A DNA stretch of 64,000 nucleotides, taken from positions 1 to 64,000 of the forward strand of contig PLSM01000095.1 of assembly GCA_003165075.1 (NCBI GenBank), in the 5' to 3' direction. The translations under genes and the position numbers were made by a program. Positions 7,942 through 17,962 of the stretch are shown here, in pieces (within the stretch, counting starts at the first letter, position 1; the number at the start of each line of letters is the position of its first letter). Below the pieces are notes generated by a model. It was not told where the DNA came from and made no database searches. It saw nothing but the letters and a program-made list of their open reading frames with translations. The stretch is from Acidobacteriaceae bacterium (GTDB lineage: Bacteria > Acidobacteriota > Terriglobia > Terriglobales > Acidobacteriaceae).

Positions 7942-8224
7942 AGATTCCTCCTTGTTTGAGGCAGGAGGCTCCATCTGGAATCCGCCGTATCAGGTTGCAG
8001 ACGAGTTCCTGCCGTTCCGGGCAGCGAAAAACCAAGCCCTCCACGGCACAAACATCGCTCTGGGGCAAGCCGCGCAACGCGTTCGCGCTACCCAGCCACC
8101 CGGACGGAAACGCCCGTTGTGCGGACGCTTCCACTCCACAAGCATAGTCCTATTGCGCAACGACGAAAAGCTGCCCGGGCGTTCGGTGCCTGGGGCCGGC
8201 TCTATGGCAACTGCGCAACCCACT

Positions 8225-10525
8225 CTAGAAGCGGAACCTGTAGCGCAATTGGCCGGAGATCATTCTCGGATCGTTGAAATGGAAGCCGCCAATGGTGATC
8301 GAGTTATCCAGCAGCACACGGTGATTGGTCACATTCAGAATCGACGCGGAGAGGCTCCAGTGTTCGCCAAGATTGCGACCCGCTGAGGCGTCGAAGGTGG
8401 TGTGCGCCGGAAGGTAGGGTCCTTGGTATGGGCCCTGGTTGGCTCCGGCCAGCCCATTCGTGAACCCCGAACCGTAATAGACATTGGTGGCAAACCATGT
8501 GCGTGCCGGCAGATGCGCCATAAAGCCGGTGTTGAGCGTGTGACGCTGATCGTGATCCACCGGCGTGTAATTCGGACCCAGATTGCAGGCCGGGTCGGTG
8601 GGCAGGCTGCATGCAAAGCCGCCGATGATGTTGCCGCGCTGCTCGGCAATCTGGTTGGAATATGCAAGGTGGAACTGGCCGAAATGTCCCAGTTGCGGCG
8701 AGCGGACCGACAGTTCCCAGGCGCGAACCAGGGCCCCATCGACAGCGACAGGAAAGTAAATGTTCGATTCACCGACGTTGGCGTGGTCAAGAAAGTTGTG
8801 GACCCGATTTTTGAAGGTGTCCACATCCACGAACCATCCCTTCCAAGGGATCTGTACGCCGAACTGATGTTCCTCGTCGCGTTCCGAGGGCAGCGGTAAG
8901 AAGGTGTTCTGGCCCTGCTGGTTGTTGACGTAGTTGAGGAGCCCACTGGAAACAGTCTCAACCGGCGCGGGCTGGAAGAAGTGGCCGTAGAAGCCGTGCA
9001 GCACCCAGTGCAGCCGGGGAATCTCCGCGGTAGCGCCAATGCGTGGATAGGCTGCCGACTCGGTGTAGCCTGCGTGGTAATTGGAAATGCGCATCCCGCC
9101 CAACAATTTGAGGTATCTCCCCACCTGCAGATGGTCGGAAAAATGCAATTCAATGATCCCGGCACGGTCGGTCGCGGTGGAGTTGGGCACGCTGTGGGTG
9201 GAGTAGCTCTGGTCGTTCACCACCAGGCCAAAAAGATCGCTTTCCGCCTGGTAAAACGTGTAGAGGCCGGCGGAAAAATTGTTTGGCCCGGTATCCATGC
9301 GCAGATCGGCTTGGCCGCCGGCATAGTTCGACGTCTGATGCCACGTGGTCGCTACCGGCCGGTCCGTGCCGGGCGAGTCGTAACTTGCCTGGTTGTAGTG
9401 GTAAAAGGGCGCCACCTGAAACAGCGCCTTGGGCGAGAGCGTGTGTACCCAGTTGGCGATGACGAAGGAGTCGCGTTCCGTCTGGACGTCGCGCAGCCCG
9501 AACGATTGGTAATAGCTCGAGGATTGCTCCCAGTCGTTTGCGTTGGGGTCGTAGGGAATCTGAAAAAAGTCCTGGCGCAACTGCGCGTCCAGCCGCAATT
9601 GGTCTTTCGAGGTCTGGTTGCGCAGCAGCGAAACAAAACCACTCTGCGAATTGGTAGCGTCGTGATCGACGGCAGCAACCGGCGTGGCCAGGCCGTAGTT
9701 AGCGCGGGAGCCTGTCAGGCTCGCATACCACGCGGTGCGCGCGGAGTGGTCGCCGAGCGAGAACTGAGATTCGCCGCTGTAGAAGTTGCCGGCTGAAAGC
9801 AGCAGTTCTGCCTCGCGGTCGCGCTCAAAGCCGTTGCGGGGCAGCACGTTGAAGACACCATAGGTTCGGTCGCCCACCTCCGCGGTATAACTGCCGCGCT
9901 GTGCCTCCACTTCGTCAATGTCCTTGGGATCGATCGCCGGACCCACATTGGAATCGATCTTGGTGTTGGGAATGGCGACGCCGTCGATGAGCCAGCTTGT
10001 CTGGTGACCGCCGCGCATGTGCAGCATGTCGTGTGTCATATAAGCGCCAGGCACGTAATCGGTAATCATTTCCATGCCGATGGTGCGGCTTGCGCCGGGG
10101 GTTCTCTCGATCTCTGCACGGGTGATAAGCGTGGTCGGAGTCACCGAATCGGTGGCGGTGGCGGAGTCGCCGGATGCTTCCACAACTACCGTCTGCGTTG
10201 CCGGCGCGAGCGGTAGCGGGATGTGCATCACAGGCTCGGTGCCCGAGGCGACGGTGAGCGGCTGCGTGACGGTTGCAAAGCCGGGTGCCTTCACTTCGAG
10301 TCGATAAACGCCGAGGGGCGTTTGCGGCAACTCGAATTCTCCATCGGACCCGGTGGTTGCGTGCAGGACGAAGGCGGAATCGACTGCTTGAAGAGTGACC
10401 TCGGCGCCGTTAACGGGACGGTGTTGCGGATCGTGAACCACCCCGCGCACGGTGGCGAAGACAGTGGCATGTGCCGGGATGGACGCGGCCAGCAGCAGGG
10501 CACTTGCCAGGGGAGCAAAGCGCAT
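8225..10525 (-). CDS. TonB-dependent outer-membrane receptor with N-terminal carboxypeptidase-regulatory-like domain
   Basis: The 766-residue product starts MRFAPLASALLLAASIPAHA (signal peptide), then a CarboxypepD_reg-like domain (VRGVVHDPQHRPVNGAEVTLQAV), a plug domain with LHMRGGHQTSWLIDG, and a long beta-barrel ending in LRYRFRF, with the terminal aromatic expected of outer-membrane barrels. The ATG at 10525 follows GGAGG. The plug run THDMLHMRGGHQ is rich in Met and His, and the upstream gene encodes a Cys/His-rich protein, so a metal such as copper is one possible ligand; this is inference. Energy would come from TonB-ExbBD, which are not in the window. Confidence 0.88.
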   Translation of the reverse strand: MRFAPLASALLLAASIPAHATVFATVRGVVHDPQHRPVNGAEVTLQAVDSAFVLHATTGSDGEFELPQTPLGVYRLEVKAPGFATVTQPLTVASGTEPVMHIPLPLAPATQTVVVEASGDSATATDSVTPTTLITRAEIERTPGASRTIGMEMITDYVPGAYMTHDMLHMRGGHQTSWLIDGVAIPNTKIDSNVGPAIDPKDIDEVEAQRGSYTAEVGDRTYGVFNVLPRNGFERDREAELLLSAGNFYSGESQFSLGDHSARTAWYASLTGSRANYGLATPVAAVDHDATNSQSGFVSLLRNQTSKDQLRLDAQLRQDFFQIPYDPNANDWEQSSSYYQSFGLRDVQTERDSFVIANWVHTLSPKALFQVAPFYHYNQASYDSPGTDRPVATTWHQTSNYAGGQADLRMDTGPNNFSAGLYTFYQAESDLFGLVVNDQSYSTHSVPNSTATDRAGIIELHFSDHLQVGRYLKLLGGMRISNYHAGYTESAAYPRIGATAEIPRLHWVLHGFYGHFFQPAPVETVSSGLLNYVNNQQGQNTFLPLPSERDEEHQFGVQIPWKGWFVDVDTFKNRVHNFLDHANVGESNIYFPVAVDGALVRAWELSVRSPQLGHFGQFHLAYSNQIAEQRGNIIGGFACSLPTDPACNLGPNYTPVDHDQRHTLNTGFMAHLPARTWFATNVYYGSGFTNGLAGANQGPYQGPYLPAHTTFDASAGRNLGEHWSLSASILNVTNHRVLLDNSITIGGFHFNDPRMISGQLRYRFRF

Positions 10526-10696
10526 CAAGAAACAACCTCCGGGAGTGAAGCGGCTAAGGCGCATGGGTCCGTGGCTTTTTGCAGCCAGGATTGGCTTCGG
10601 CGGCAAGGGCCAACGTGGATACCGTGGATTTGTTCGGCGGGGAATAGAACGAATCCCCGGCCTCCTCGGAAGGGAACGAGGCCCTGCACCGTGAAA

Positions 10697-11086
10697 TCAG
10701 AGGAAGAGATGGGTTGGAGGTCCGCGGTCGGTGCGGGTCTTGATCCGACTCGTCTGCGCGGCTGCACTGCACAGGCTGTACACGTGGAACTGCGCAAGCT
10801 CAATCGGCGGGCCGGTCGGGGACGGCGCGAGCGCATACACCGGCGCCGTGATCGCGCATGAGTCGGCGGGGTACAAAGGACAATGCGCGGGAATAGTGAG
10901 GACGGGGGCGGAAGCGGATGAGGCTTGAACCATCCGCGTCTTCATCGCATCGGACATCGCACAGTGGTGCGCGCCATGGCGGCGGCAGCAAGCAGGCAGA
11001 CGCGACTCGGCGCCGGTGTCAACGATCGCCATAAGCGACCCTAGCCCGTAGAAAAAGACGAAGAAGACTGAGAGCCCGTGCCGCAT
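10697..11086 (-). CDS. Cys/His-rich small exported or membrane-anchored protein
   Basis: The 129-residue product has an N-terminal hydrophobic helix (GLSVFFVFFYGLGSLMAIV), then PACCRRHGAHHCAM, a later HCPLYP and SLCSAA, and a short C-terminal tail with RGPP. The CC-x6-HHC cluster looks like a metal-binding site on the outside of the inner membrane, reminiscent of DUF2946-like copper proteins. It lies 171 bases upstream of, and on the same strand as, the TonB receptor. The start lacks an obvious ribosome site. Family assignment is tentative. Confidence 0.55.
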   Translation of the reverse strand: MRHGLSVFFVFFYGLGSLMAIVDTGAESRLPACCRRHGAHHCAMSDAMKTRMVQASSASAPVLTIPAHCPLYPADSCAITAPVYALAPSPTGPPIELAQFHVYSLCSAAAQTSRIKTRTDRGPPTHLFL

Positions 11087-11315
11087 CTGGTGTTCATGCT
11101 ACATGAGGAACGGATTCAGCACGCAAGGGGGTACAGCGAACCAGCTGGACGTATTCCGGAGCCGCAGCGTTGGAGCCGATACGACCACCAGTGAGCGGCG
11201 ACCTTGCACAAGCCAAGACACGACACAGCAACGCTGGTTCCGCTCCAGCTTGGACCACCCCGTCAGGTATCATCGGTCTATCGAACGTTTCAAGCCCTTC
11301 ATAAAAGGAAACCTG

Positions 11316-12623
11316 GTGTCAGAAGAGAGAACTTTCTTATCGCCGGCAAATCTAGCCCGGCAGGGGGCGCAAGAGCAGCGCACTCTGCCGCCGCTGCGCA
11401 TTGCGATTTTTGGTTTTGGGACCGTGGGCAGTTCAGTCGCCCGCATTCTGGTTGAGTCGAAGCCGGAAGGGCTGGAGTTGACCCATGTGTACAACCGGAA
11501 TGTAGCCCGCAAGCGGGTGGATTGGGTGCCGTCGAGCGTGGTGTGGAGCGAGGACTTCGAGGCTGTCCTGGCATCGGACGTGGATGTGGTGGTGGAACTG
11601 GTGGGCGGGCTGGACCCCGCCGGCTCCTGGCTGCGCCGCACGCTCGACGCCGGGAAAAGCGCGGTGACCGCGAACAAGAAGCTGATTGCCTATCAAGGCG
11701 TGGAGCTGGAGCGGCTAGCAGCCGCCAAGGGTGGCCACTTGAAATATGGCGCCGCTGTGGCCGGGGGGATTCCTGTGATTCCAGGACTGGAACAAGGACT
11801 CGCCGGGGATCGCATCGAGCGCATGCAAGGCATATTGAACGGGACGTGCAATTTTATTTTGAGCAAGATGGAAGCGGGTGCTGAGTTCGCAACGGTGCTG
11901 GCCACGGCCCAGGCCAAGGGCTATGCCGAAGCCGACCCACTCGAAGATGTAGGCGGATTTGACGCCCGCGCCAAGCTGGCCATCCTGATGCGGTTGGCAC
12001 TGCGCGTGGTGGTCGATCCGGATGAGATTGTTCCGCAGTCCATCACCGCGGTTACGGCCGTGGACTTCAGCTATGCCCGCGACCTTGGCTGCACCATTCG
12101 CCAGGTGGCGCGTGCCGAGGAACGGGACGGCACGGTGGCTGCCACCGTGGGCCCTATGCTGGTGGATCGGAATTCTCCAATGGCCTGGTCGCGCGGGATG
12201 GAAAACATGGTGATTCTCACCGGCCACTACGGTGGCGATGTTGTCTTTTCAGGGCACGGCGCCGGCGGACATCCCACTGCGGTGGCCGTGGTCAGCGATC
12301 TCATGGCCCTGGCGCACGGCTCGCGACGGGTCCCCATTCCTTCGGTCCCGGCGCGCATCGGCGCCGAGTTCGAGGTTCCGCATTACATCCGCTTCCTGGT
12401 CATTGACAGGCCCGGCATCGTAGCGGAAATCACCAGCGCCCTGGCTAAGGAGCGCATCAACATTCGTGCCATCGTGCAGAAGCCGGGCTATCCGCAACAC
12501 GCTCTTCCCTTCGTGGTTACCGTGGAACCTTGCAAGTCTTCAGCACTCAAGCGCGCGCTGGAGAGCATTGGTGAAAGGGAATTCTTGCTGGAGAAGCCGC
12601 TGGACCTGCAAATGCTGGAGTAG
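11316..12623 (+). CDS. hom: Homoserine dehydrogenase with C-terminal ACT domain
   Basis: This enzyme reduces aspartate semialdehyde to homoserine with NAD(P)H, on the way to threonine and methionine. The 435-residue product has the nucleotide-binding GFGTVG near residues 33-38, the catalytic-domain runs NKKLIAYQGVEL, GILNGTCNFIL and AKGYAEADPLEDVGG, and a C-terminal ACT domain starting near YIRFLVIDRPGIVAEIT that is usual for threonine feedback. I chose the GTG at 11316 because of GGAA at good spacing; the frame stays open back to 11103 with unlikely composition. Confidence 0.93.
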   Translation: MSEERTFLSPANLARQGAQEQRTLPPLRIAIFGFGTVGSSVARILVESKPEGLELTHVYNRNVARKRVDWVPSSVVWSEDFEAVLASDVDVVVELVGGLDPAGSWLRRTLDAGKSAVTANKKLIAYQGVELERLAAAKGGHLKYGAAVAGGIPVIPGLEQGLAGDRIERMQGILNGTCNFILSKMEAGAEFATVLATAQAKGYAEADPLEDVGGFDARAKLAILMRLALRVVVDPDEIVPQSITAVTAVDFSYARDLGCTIRQVARAEERDGTVAATVGPMLVDRNSPMAWSRGMENMVILTGHYGGDVVFSGHGAGGHPTAVAVVSDLMALAHGSRRVPIPSVPARIGAEFEVPHYIRFLVIDRPGIVAEITSALAKERINIRAIVQKPGYPQHALPFVVTVEPCKSSALKRALESIGEREFLLEKPLDLQMLE

Positions 12624-12707
12624 CGCGGTCGGCGGTGTTGGCACAGTTCGTGGAGTTGGTGGACTGGCGCAGGTGACAGGTGAACTGAAATTGGGCGAGG
12701 TAAGATC

Positions 12708-12914
12708 ATGATCAACTCGATCTATCGATGTGAGATTTGCGGCGCCGAGAGCAGCAACCCGGTGCGCTGGATTGTGATTCATTGCAGTGAAACCCAGCTC
12801 ATCATCCACAAGTGGACGAAAGAAGCGGCCGACGCACCTCATGCCCGCCACTACTGCGGCGAAGCCCATGCGCAGGTGTACGTCAGCCGGTGGTTTGAGT
12901 CGTTCTGCAGCTAG
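12708..12914 (+). CDS. Small Cys/His protein, possible zinc ribbon
   Basis: A 68-residue product starts MINSIYRCEICGAES and has a second pair region HARHYCGEAHAQVYVSRW, so CxxC plus HxxxC/H could bind zinc. A GAGG ribosome site lies seven bases before the ATG. It follows hom by 84 bases. The stop codon overlaps the stop codon of the convergent LacI gene (12911-12914). No family recognised. Confidence 0.65.
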   Translation: MINSIYRCEICGAESSNPVRWIVIHCSETQLIIHKWTKEAADAPHARHYCGEAHAQVYVSRWFESFCS

Positions 12915-13990
12915 TGTCCTGCGCCAGACTGCGCCGGTCCGGTGGACTCGCGGACGACCAACTCCGGGGCCATCACGATCTCGGCGGCGAACGGAGCATC
13001 GCGATTGGCAATGCGCTCCAGCAGCACCTGCGCGCCGCGCGTGCCCATCTCCGCCAGCGGTTGGCGTACCGTGGTGAGCGAGGGCGTGGAGTAGGCCGCC
13101 GACTGAATATCGTCGAAGCCCACCACGGACACATCTCCCGGAACCGAAAGACCCACATCTTTGAGCGCGCGAATAGCGCCGATGGCGGAGATGTCGTTGA
13201 AGCAGAAGATGGCGGTGAAGTCGTGCGTCTTTTCCAACAGGGCTTTCATCGGCTTGTATCCGATTTCGGGGGCCATGGGGTGGTAACCGGTCTTCATCGA
13301 CCAGCCCGCTACGTCGATGCGAATCACGTGCGCGGGATCAATCCTGAGGCCCATCTCCCGGGCTGCCTGCTGGATCGCCTGCCATCGAAACTCCGAATCG
13401 GGAATGGCATGCGGACCGCGCATGAATGCAATCCGGCGGTGACCCAGTTCGTAGAGGTGGGTCAGCGCCTGCTGCACGGCGCTTGCGTGGTCAAGGACGA
13501 TATTGGTCACGTTCTCAACCGCGCTGTGAGCGGAAATTGCCACCACGGGAACGGGAACGGAGATGTGGTTGGCGGGCGTGTTCAGCACCAGAAAGCCGTC
13601 TACCGCGCGCTCCACCAGCATGCGCGGATATTGCTCGATGAGCTCCCGCTTCCATTCGTGACAGGCGGTGAAGTAAAAGTAGTGAGCTCGAGTCAGCTCT
13701 TCTACCACGCCGCTCATCACCCGGGTGAAATAGCCTTCGCTCAGGTCCGGCGCCAGCACGCCCACGCTCATCGAGCGGCTTTGCCGCAGCGACCGGGCAA
13801 AGTAGTTGGGCCTGTAGTTGAGGCGTCCGGCTGCCTCCAATACCCGGTTGCGCGTCTCCGGGGGGATGGACCTGGCCGAAGGGGAGTTATTCAGGACCAG
13901 TGAAACAGTGGTCTGCGAGAGCGACAGGTGCTCGGCCAGCATCCTCAGGTTGACGTGTCCCGATGGCGTCGAACTCTTTCCCTTAGCCAT
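12911..13990 (-). CDS. LacI-family transcription regulator
   Basis: The 359-residue product has the LacI helix-turn-helix at about residues 16-37 ([22 protein letters not shown]), the hinge region, and a periplasmic-binding-protein-like sugar domain with [23 protein letters not shown] near the end. It likely controls carbohydrate genes. The GH78 gene upstream on the same strand is an obvious candidate target, and both have a shared GTTTWCCGATARGC site just before the start codon. The tail QSGAGH is short and of no known role. Confidence 0.9.
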   Translation of the reverse strand: MAKGKSSTPSGHVNLRMLAEHLSLSQTTVSLVLNNSPSARSIPPETRNRVLEAAGRLNYRPNYFARSLRQSRSMSVGVLAPDLSEGYFTRVMSGVVEELTRAHYFYFTACHEWKRELIEQYPRMLVERAVDGFLVLNTPANHISVPVPVVAISAHSAVENVTNIVLDHASAVQQALTHLYELGHRRIAFMRGPHAIPDSEFRWQAIQQAAREMGLRIDPAHVIRIDVAGWSMKTGYHPMAPEIGYKPMKALLEKTHDFTAIFCFNDISAIGAIRALKDVGLSVPGDVSVVGFDDIQSAAYSTPSLTTVRQPLAEMGTRGAQVLLERIANRDAPFAAEIVMAPELVVRESTGPAQSGAGH

Positions 13991-14011
13991 GTTGGAGTTC
14001 TAACACGTTTT

Positions 14012-14025
14012 GCCTATCGGTAAAC
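14012..14025 (-). promoter_or_regulatory. Candidate LacI operator before the lacI-type gene
   Basis: On the minus strand the site reads GTTTACCGATAGGC and ends 22 bases before the regulator's start codon. An almost identical 14-mer lies before the GH78 gene. The position would suit autoregulation. It is not a clear palindrome, which is a weakness for a LacI dimer site. Confidence 0.45.
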
Positions 14026-14185
14026 ATCGTTTCTCATTAGATACATCGATTTTCTAAACGGAATCATGGTGCAAAACATGCATGGGCGTGCGCGGGCCGC
14101 ACACGGAGGATTTCGCTCCCGGTATACACCGTCGAGCCGGCCCGCAAGCTTTCACGTCCGATTTGCTATGCGCTCGAACGCCGGA

Positions 14186-16576
14186 TTAAGGCGCCTGAAC
14201 GTGGTTCGGGCCCGGCTTGAGAGGCCAGCTCTTGCCGTTGAAAACGAAGCTTCCTCCCAGCGTGCCCGGCAGCGTGATGGTGGCATCCAACCCGGCGCCC
14301 TGGCGACGGTACTCCACCTTGATTGTGCCCTCAGGATGCGGATACGTGGCTGTGAGCGAGTTCAATGGGCCCAGATGCGGAGCGATGCGAACCGAGGCAA
14401 ACCCAGGGCTTGCGGGCTCGATACCTGCCACCAGCGTCAGCATGTCGTAGACCGGATGCGCCGACCATGCGTGCGAGTCGGAGCGGGTGTCGCCTGGGAT
14501 CTCAGGCCAGGTGCTGAAGTGCATCGGCAGCAGCTTCCGCCAGGGGTCCAGCGATTTCAGGTATTCGTCCGCGAGTCCCGCATGTTCCAGGGCGCGCGCC
14601 AGGTAGAAACGGAAGTAGTAGGAGGCGCCCATCACGCCGTTGGGAGCGGTGCCCGGCTCAATGGCCGTCATCTGGTGCAGCACATCCTGTTGGCGGGCCT
14701 TGGGGACTACGTCGTAGAGGACAGCCAGGATGTTGGACTGCTGGCTGAAGACCTTGCGCTCCGAATTGTCTGCGATGAGGCCACGCTCGGCGTTCCAGCA
14801 CTTGTCATAGATACCAGTCCGTACGCGCGCTGCGTGAGTCTTATAGCGCGTGGCCAGCAGCGGGTCGCCCAAGCCCTGCTCCAGGCTGGCCGCATCGTCC
14901 AGCGCACCCAGGTATTGGAGCGTCGTCGCGCAGGATTCGCCCTTGGCATCGTAAGTAGGAATCTCACCCGTTGGGACCCAATCGATAAAGCTCCACCAGG
15001 GGAGAGTGCCGAGCAGGCCATCGGGCTGCTCGTAACGTGCAAACCAGTCCAGCACCGCCCGGCTGCCGGGGAGCGACGTACGCACCGGCTCGGAGTCGGG
15101 GCGGTAGAGCCAGTAGTCATGCAACATCCCCACCCATAGCAGGGAGAACGGAGGAATGGTCTGCGGCAGGGAACTGGGATAACGGCTGCGCGTGAGGCCA
15201 TCAGGAGAACGCGACTGGTCGAATGCCTTGATGGCCTGCAGGCCAAGGCGGTCGTCGCCGGCCATGGTGTAGGAGATGAGCGCCTGGATGCGCGTGTCGC
15301 CCACATACTGCAACTGTTCGTAGTAGGGCGTATCCATATAGGTTTCGTGGGCGTCGAGGCGTGCTGTATGCCAGCTGATTTTCCAAATCTTGTCCAGGTC
15401 CGCGTCGCCCGATTGAAATGTCGCCCGCTCTTCAAAGGGATAAGCGGTGAAGTGGGCGGAAAGAGATTCCAACTGCAGCGGATCGTCCGCTGTTTGGATG
15501 TCGAGGTCGAGGTAGCGCCAGGTGCGCCACCATAGCGACTCAAACGTGCGGCGAGCGCCGCCATCGGGCAGGAAGGTGTCAGACAAGCCGAGGGCCACGC
15601 GGTCATCCACTGCATCGCGGTCACCCTTGTGCCCGTTCTTGTCGTACAAGGCCTCGGAATACGTGAGCCGGATGTGCGCGCCCTTGCCGCCGGAAACTGT
15701 CAGCAGGGGGTAGGCGGTGGTCAGCGCTCCGCGATCCAGCATCACGTGGACATGGCTGCCTGCCGGCACCGTTTCCGGCGCGTCGGGAAATCCTTTGAGA
15801 GCCGGCAAATCCGTGCGCACCACGTGTCCGGCGTCAGTCGGCGCGTATTCCATATGCGGCAGCGCGTCTGGGACCAGCGCCCAGGGATTGTCGCCCGTGG
15901 TGTCGGCGGAGTGCGCTACGTTGACGTTGGAAAAAATGCTGTCAGGAAGGGGCGAGCCCACCGGAACCCAGGATGCCCCGCCGGCAGATGGAGAATTCCA
16001 GGCCCAGTCGTAGTGGGCGGCATCGATCTCCTCGCCGGGACCGGCGGCCATGTACTCCTTCAGCTTGATTGAGCTGCGATCCATGGGCCGGTGCCCTGGC
16101 TCCATCTCAACCAGCCAGCCCTCCGGCGTGCTGATGGAAGCAGCGCCTTCGGCCTCGCTTTCCAGCAGAAATCCTGTGCGGTCGCTCATTTGGGCAATGG
16201 GCGCGAAAACGCCGAAATTCCAGACTGTTGCCGTCACCAGGTTCTGACCCGCCTGAAGATACGGCGCCAGGTCGAACCGCTCATAGCGCCAATGGGTCAG
16301 ATCGCCGCGCGCCGGACCGTCGCCCACACGATGGCCGTTCACATACAAAATAAAGCGGTTGTCGGCGCTCACTCGAACCGTGTAGGTGGCCGGAACGCTA
16401 GCCAGCTCCAGGGTGCGGCGAAAATGCAGCACCACGGGGTCGCGCAAAGGCGCGGTGGGGTGCGTGACCCAGGCGGCCTTCCAGTCCCGATGGACCGGAT
16501 CGACCTGGATGGAATTTTGGCCGTAAAGCGAAGTGGAGGCGAGGACGAGGGCGATTACCACGAGAATTTGGCGCAT
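14186..16576 (-). CDS. Secreted GH78-type alpha-L-rhamnosidase
   Basis: Enzymes of this family remove terminal alpha-L-rhamnose from plant and bacterial glycans. The 796-residue product has a signal peptide (MRQILVVIALVLASTSLYG), an N-terminal galactose-binding-like domain (FILYVNGHRVGDGPARGD), and the (alpha/alpha)6 catalytic domain with DTPYYEQLQYVGDTRIQAL and LPWWSFIDWVPTGEIP, where GH78 places acidic catalytic residues. A beta-sandwich tail follows. The next gene downstream is the LacI regulator. The substrate is inferred from family only. Confidence 0.85.
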   Translation of the reverse strand: MRQILVVIALVLASTSLYGQNSIQVDPVHRDWKAAWVTHPTAPLRDPVVLHFRRTLELASVPATYTVRVSADNRFILYVNGHRVGDGPARGDLTHWRYERFDLAPYLQAGQNLVTATVWNFGVFAPIAQMSDRTGFLLESEAEGAASISTPEGWLVEMEPGHRPMDRSSIKLKEYMAAGPGEEIDAAHYDWAWNSPSAGGASWVPVGSPLPDSIFSNVNVAHSADTTGDNPWALVPDALPHMEYAPTDAGHVVRTDLPALKGFPDAPETVPAGSHVHVMLDRGALTTAYPLLTVSGGKGAHIRLTYSEALYDKNGHKGDRDAVDDRVALGLSDTFLPDGGARRTFESLWWRTWRYLDLDIQTADDPLQLESLSAHFTAYPFEERATFQSGDADLDKIWKISWHTARLDAHETYMDTPYYEQLQYVGDTRIQALISYTMAGDDRLGLQAIKAFDQSRSPDGLTRSRYPSSLPQTIPPFSLLWVGMLHDYWLYRPDSEPVRTSLPGSRAVLDWFARYEQPDGLLGTLPWWSFIDWVPTGEIPTYDAKGESCATTLQYLGALDDAASLEQGLGDPLLATRYKTHAARVRTGIYDKCWNAERGLIADNSERKVFSQQSNILAVLYDVVPKARQQDVLHQMTAIEPGTAPNGVMGASYYFRFYLARALEHAGLADEYLKSLDPWRKLLPMHFSTWPEIPGDTRSDSHAWSAHPVYDMLTLVAGIEPASPGFASVRIAPHLGPLNSLTATYPHPEGTIKVEYRRQGAGLDATITLPGTLGGSFVFNGKSWPLKPGPNHVQAP

Positions 16577-16607
16577 GAAATGGAACCTGCCTGTTTCCAG
16601 TTCAATA

Positions 16608-16621
16608 GCTTATCGGAAAAC
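16608..16621 (-). promoter_or_regulatory. Candidate LacI operator before the GH78 gene
   Basis: On the minus strand the site reads GTTTTCCGATAAGC, matching GTTTACCGATAGGC upstream of the LacI gene at 12 of 14 positions. It ends 32 bases before the rhamnosidase start codon. Confidence 0.45.
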
Positions 16622-16860
16622 CCCGAAACCAATGGAGAAATTATTTCAGTTTATGTTCGTCTGGACCTTTGTGAGACCGATCATGGCGCGAAGTCATGTC
16701 TGTCCGCGGTGTTGGGTCTGGCGGCGCTGCCGGAGACAGGATGCTTCTGAGACCGGGGGCTCCTCGCCCGGCCTCCAATTTACCCAATATTCGTTCTGTA
16801 TGCATTTGATTTAGCAGCCTTGTAACCTTCTATTCATCTTTGCCCGGTAGCCTAGTTCTG

Positions 16861-17952
16861 GTGACCGTCCACGTGCCCGACATACGTATCTCCCGGCCTC
16901 AAGTTCAGCCTGAACGGCCAATTCCAGACGCTCAAAAACTGGCGGGGGAGTCTACGTCCGATGTTTCGGCAGTGCGCAAGTTTCTGCTTTCCCGCGGCAA
17001 CTCCTCCATAGCCGATGCCGTATTCCACTGGTTGATGGTGCTGTGCGGATTGAGCATCTTCGCCATTGTGGCGTTGATCGCCTTTGAGCTTGTCTTGCGG
17101 TCGCAACTGTCCTGGCAGAAGTTCGGGTTGAGTTTCTTTTACCAGGCCTTTACCGATCGCGAAACCCATCTGCCCATGTTCTGGGACCCGGTGAATGAGC
17201 ACTTCAGCGCCTTGCCGTTTGTGTATGGCACGCTTGTCTCCTCCTTTCTGGCGCTGCTGATCTCGGTACCGCTGGCCATTGGCCTGGCCATCTTTCTTAC
17301 CGAGATGTGCCCCCTCGCCCTGCGCGGTCCACTGGCATTCCTCACTGAACTGTTGGCGGCCATTCCCAGCGTCATTTACGGTCTCTGGGCGGTGTTTGTG
17401 CTGGTGCCGCTGCTCAGGGCCCATATCAATCCGTTTCTGATCCATGGTTTCGGATGGACGGGTCTATTCAATGACGAGAACCCTACGGGGCTGGGCTTTC
17501 TCGCGGCGGGTGTCATTCTGGCCATCATGATTCTGCCCATCATCTCCTCGCTGACCCGTGAGGTCATGACCGCGGTGCCTCACTCGCAGCGTGAGGCCGT
17601 GCTGGCGCTGGGCGCCACGCGCTGGGAGATGATCCGCATGGGCGTGCTGCGCAACGCGCGCATTGGCATTGTTGGAGGCATCATTCTGGGCCTGGGCCGT
17701 GCGCTGGGTGAAACCATGGCCGTTGCCATGGTCATCGGCAACACGCCGGAGATTCATCGTTCGCTGCTTTCCAACGGAAGCACGATGTCCGCAGTGATCG
17801 CCAATGAATATGCCGAAGCTGTGAGCGATATGCACTTCAGCGCCCTGACTGAAATCGGACTTGCGCTCTTCATCATTACCATCATCGTGAACGCGCTGGC
17901 CCAGTTGTTGATTTGGATGGTTACGCGGGGAACACCTTCGCAGGTGCACTGA
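16861..17952 (+). CDS. pstC: Phosphate ABC transporter permease PstC
   Basis: One of two inner-membrane permeases of the high-affinity phosphate importer. The product (about 363 residues) has six predicted membrane helices, the ABC-contact loop REAVLALGATRWEMIRMGVL and the conserved LGLGRALGETMAVAMVIGN. The start is uncertain: TTG 16840, GTG 16861 and GTG 16873 are all in frame and none has a clear ribosome site; I took 16861. The usual first gene, pstS, is absent upstream; 284 bases without a gene separate pstC from the divergent rhamnosidase. Confidence 0.92.
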   Translation: MTVHVPDIRISRPQVQPERPIPDAQKLAGESTSDVSAVRKFLLSRGNSSIADAVFHWLMVLCGLSIFAIVALIAFELVLRSQLSWQKFGLSFFYQAFTDRETHLPMFWDPVNEHFSALPFVYGTLVSSFLALLISVPLAIGLAIFLTEMCPLALRGPLAFLTELLAAIPSVIYGLWAVFVLVPLLRAHINPFLIHGFGWTGLFNDENPTGLGFLAAGVILAIMILPIISSLTREVMTAVPHSQREAVLALGATRWEMIRMGVLRNARIGIVGGIILGLGRALGETMAVAMVIGNTPEIHRSLLSNGSTMSAVIANEYAEAVSDMHFSALTEIGLALFIITIIVNALAQLLIWMVTRGTPSQVH

Positions 17953-17962
17953 GGAGATCCTG

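Noticed and set aside
8981..9796. 271-residue plus-strand frame inside the TonB receptor gene
   Set aside because: It is antisense to a well-supported receptor and matches no family.
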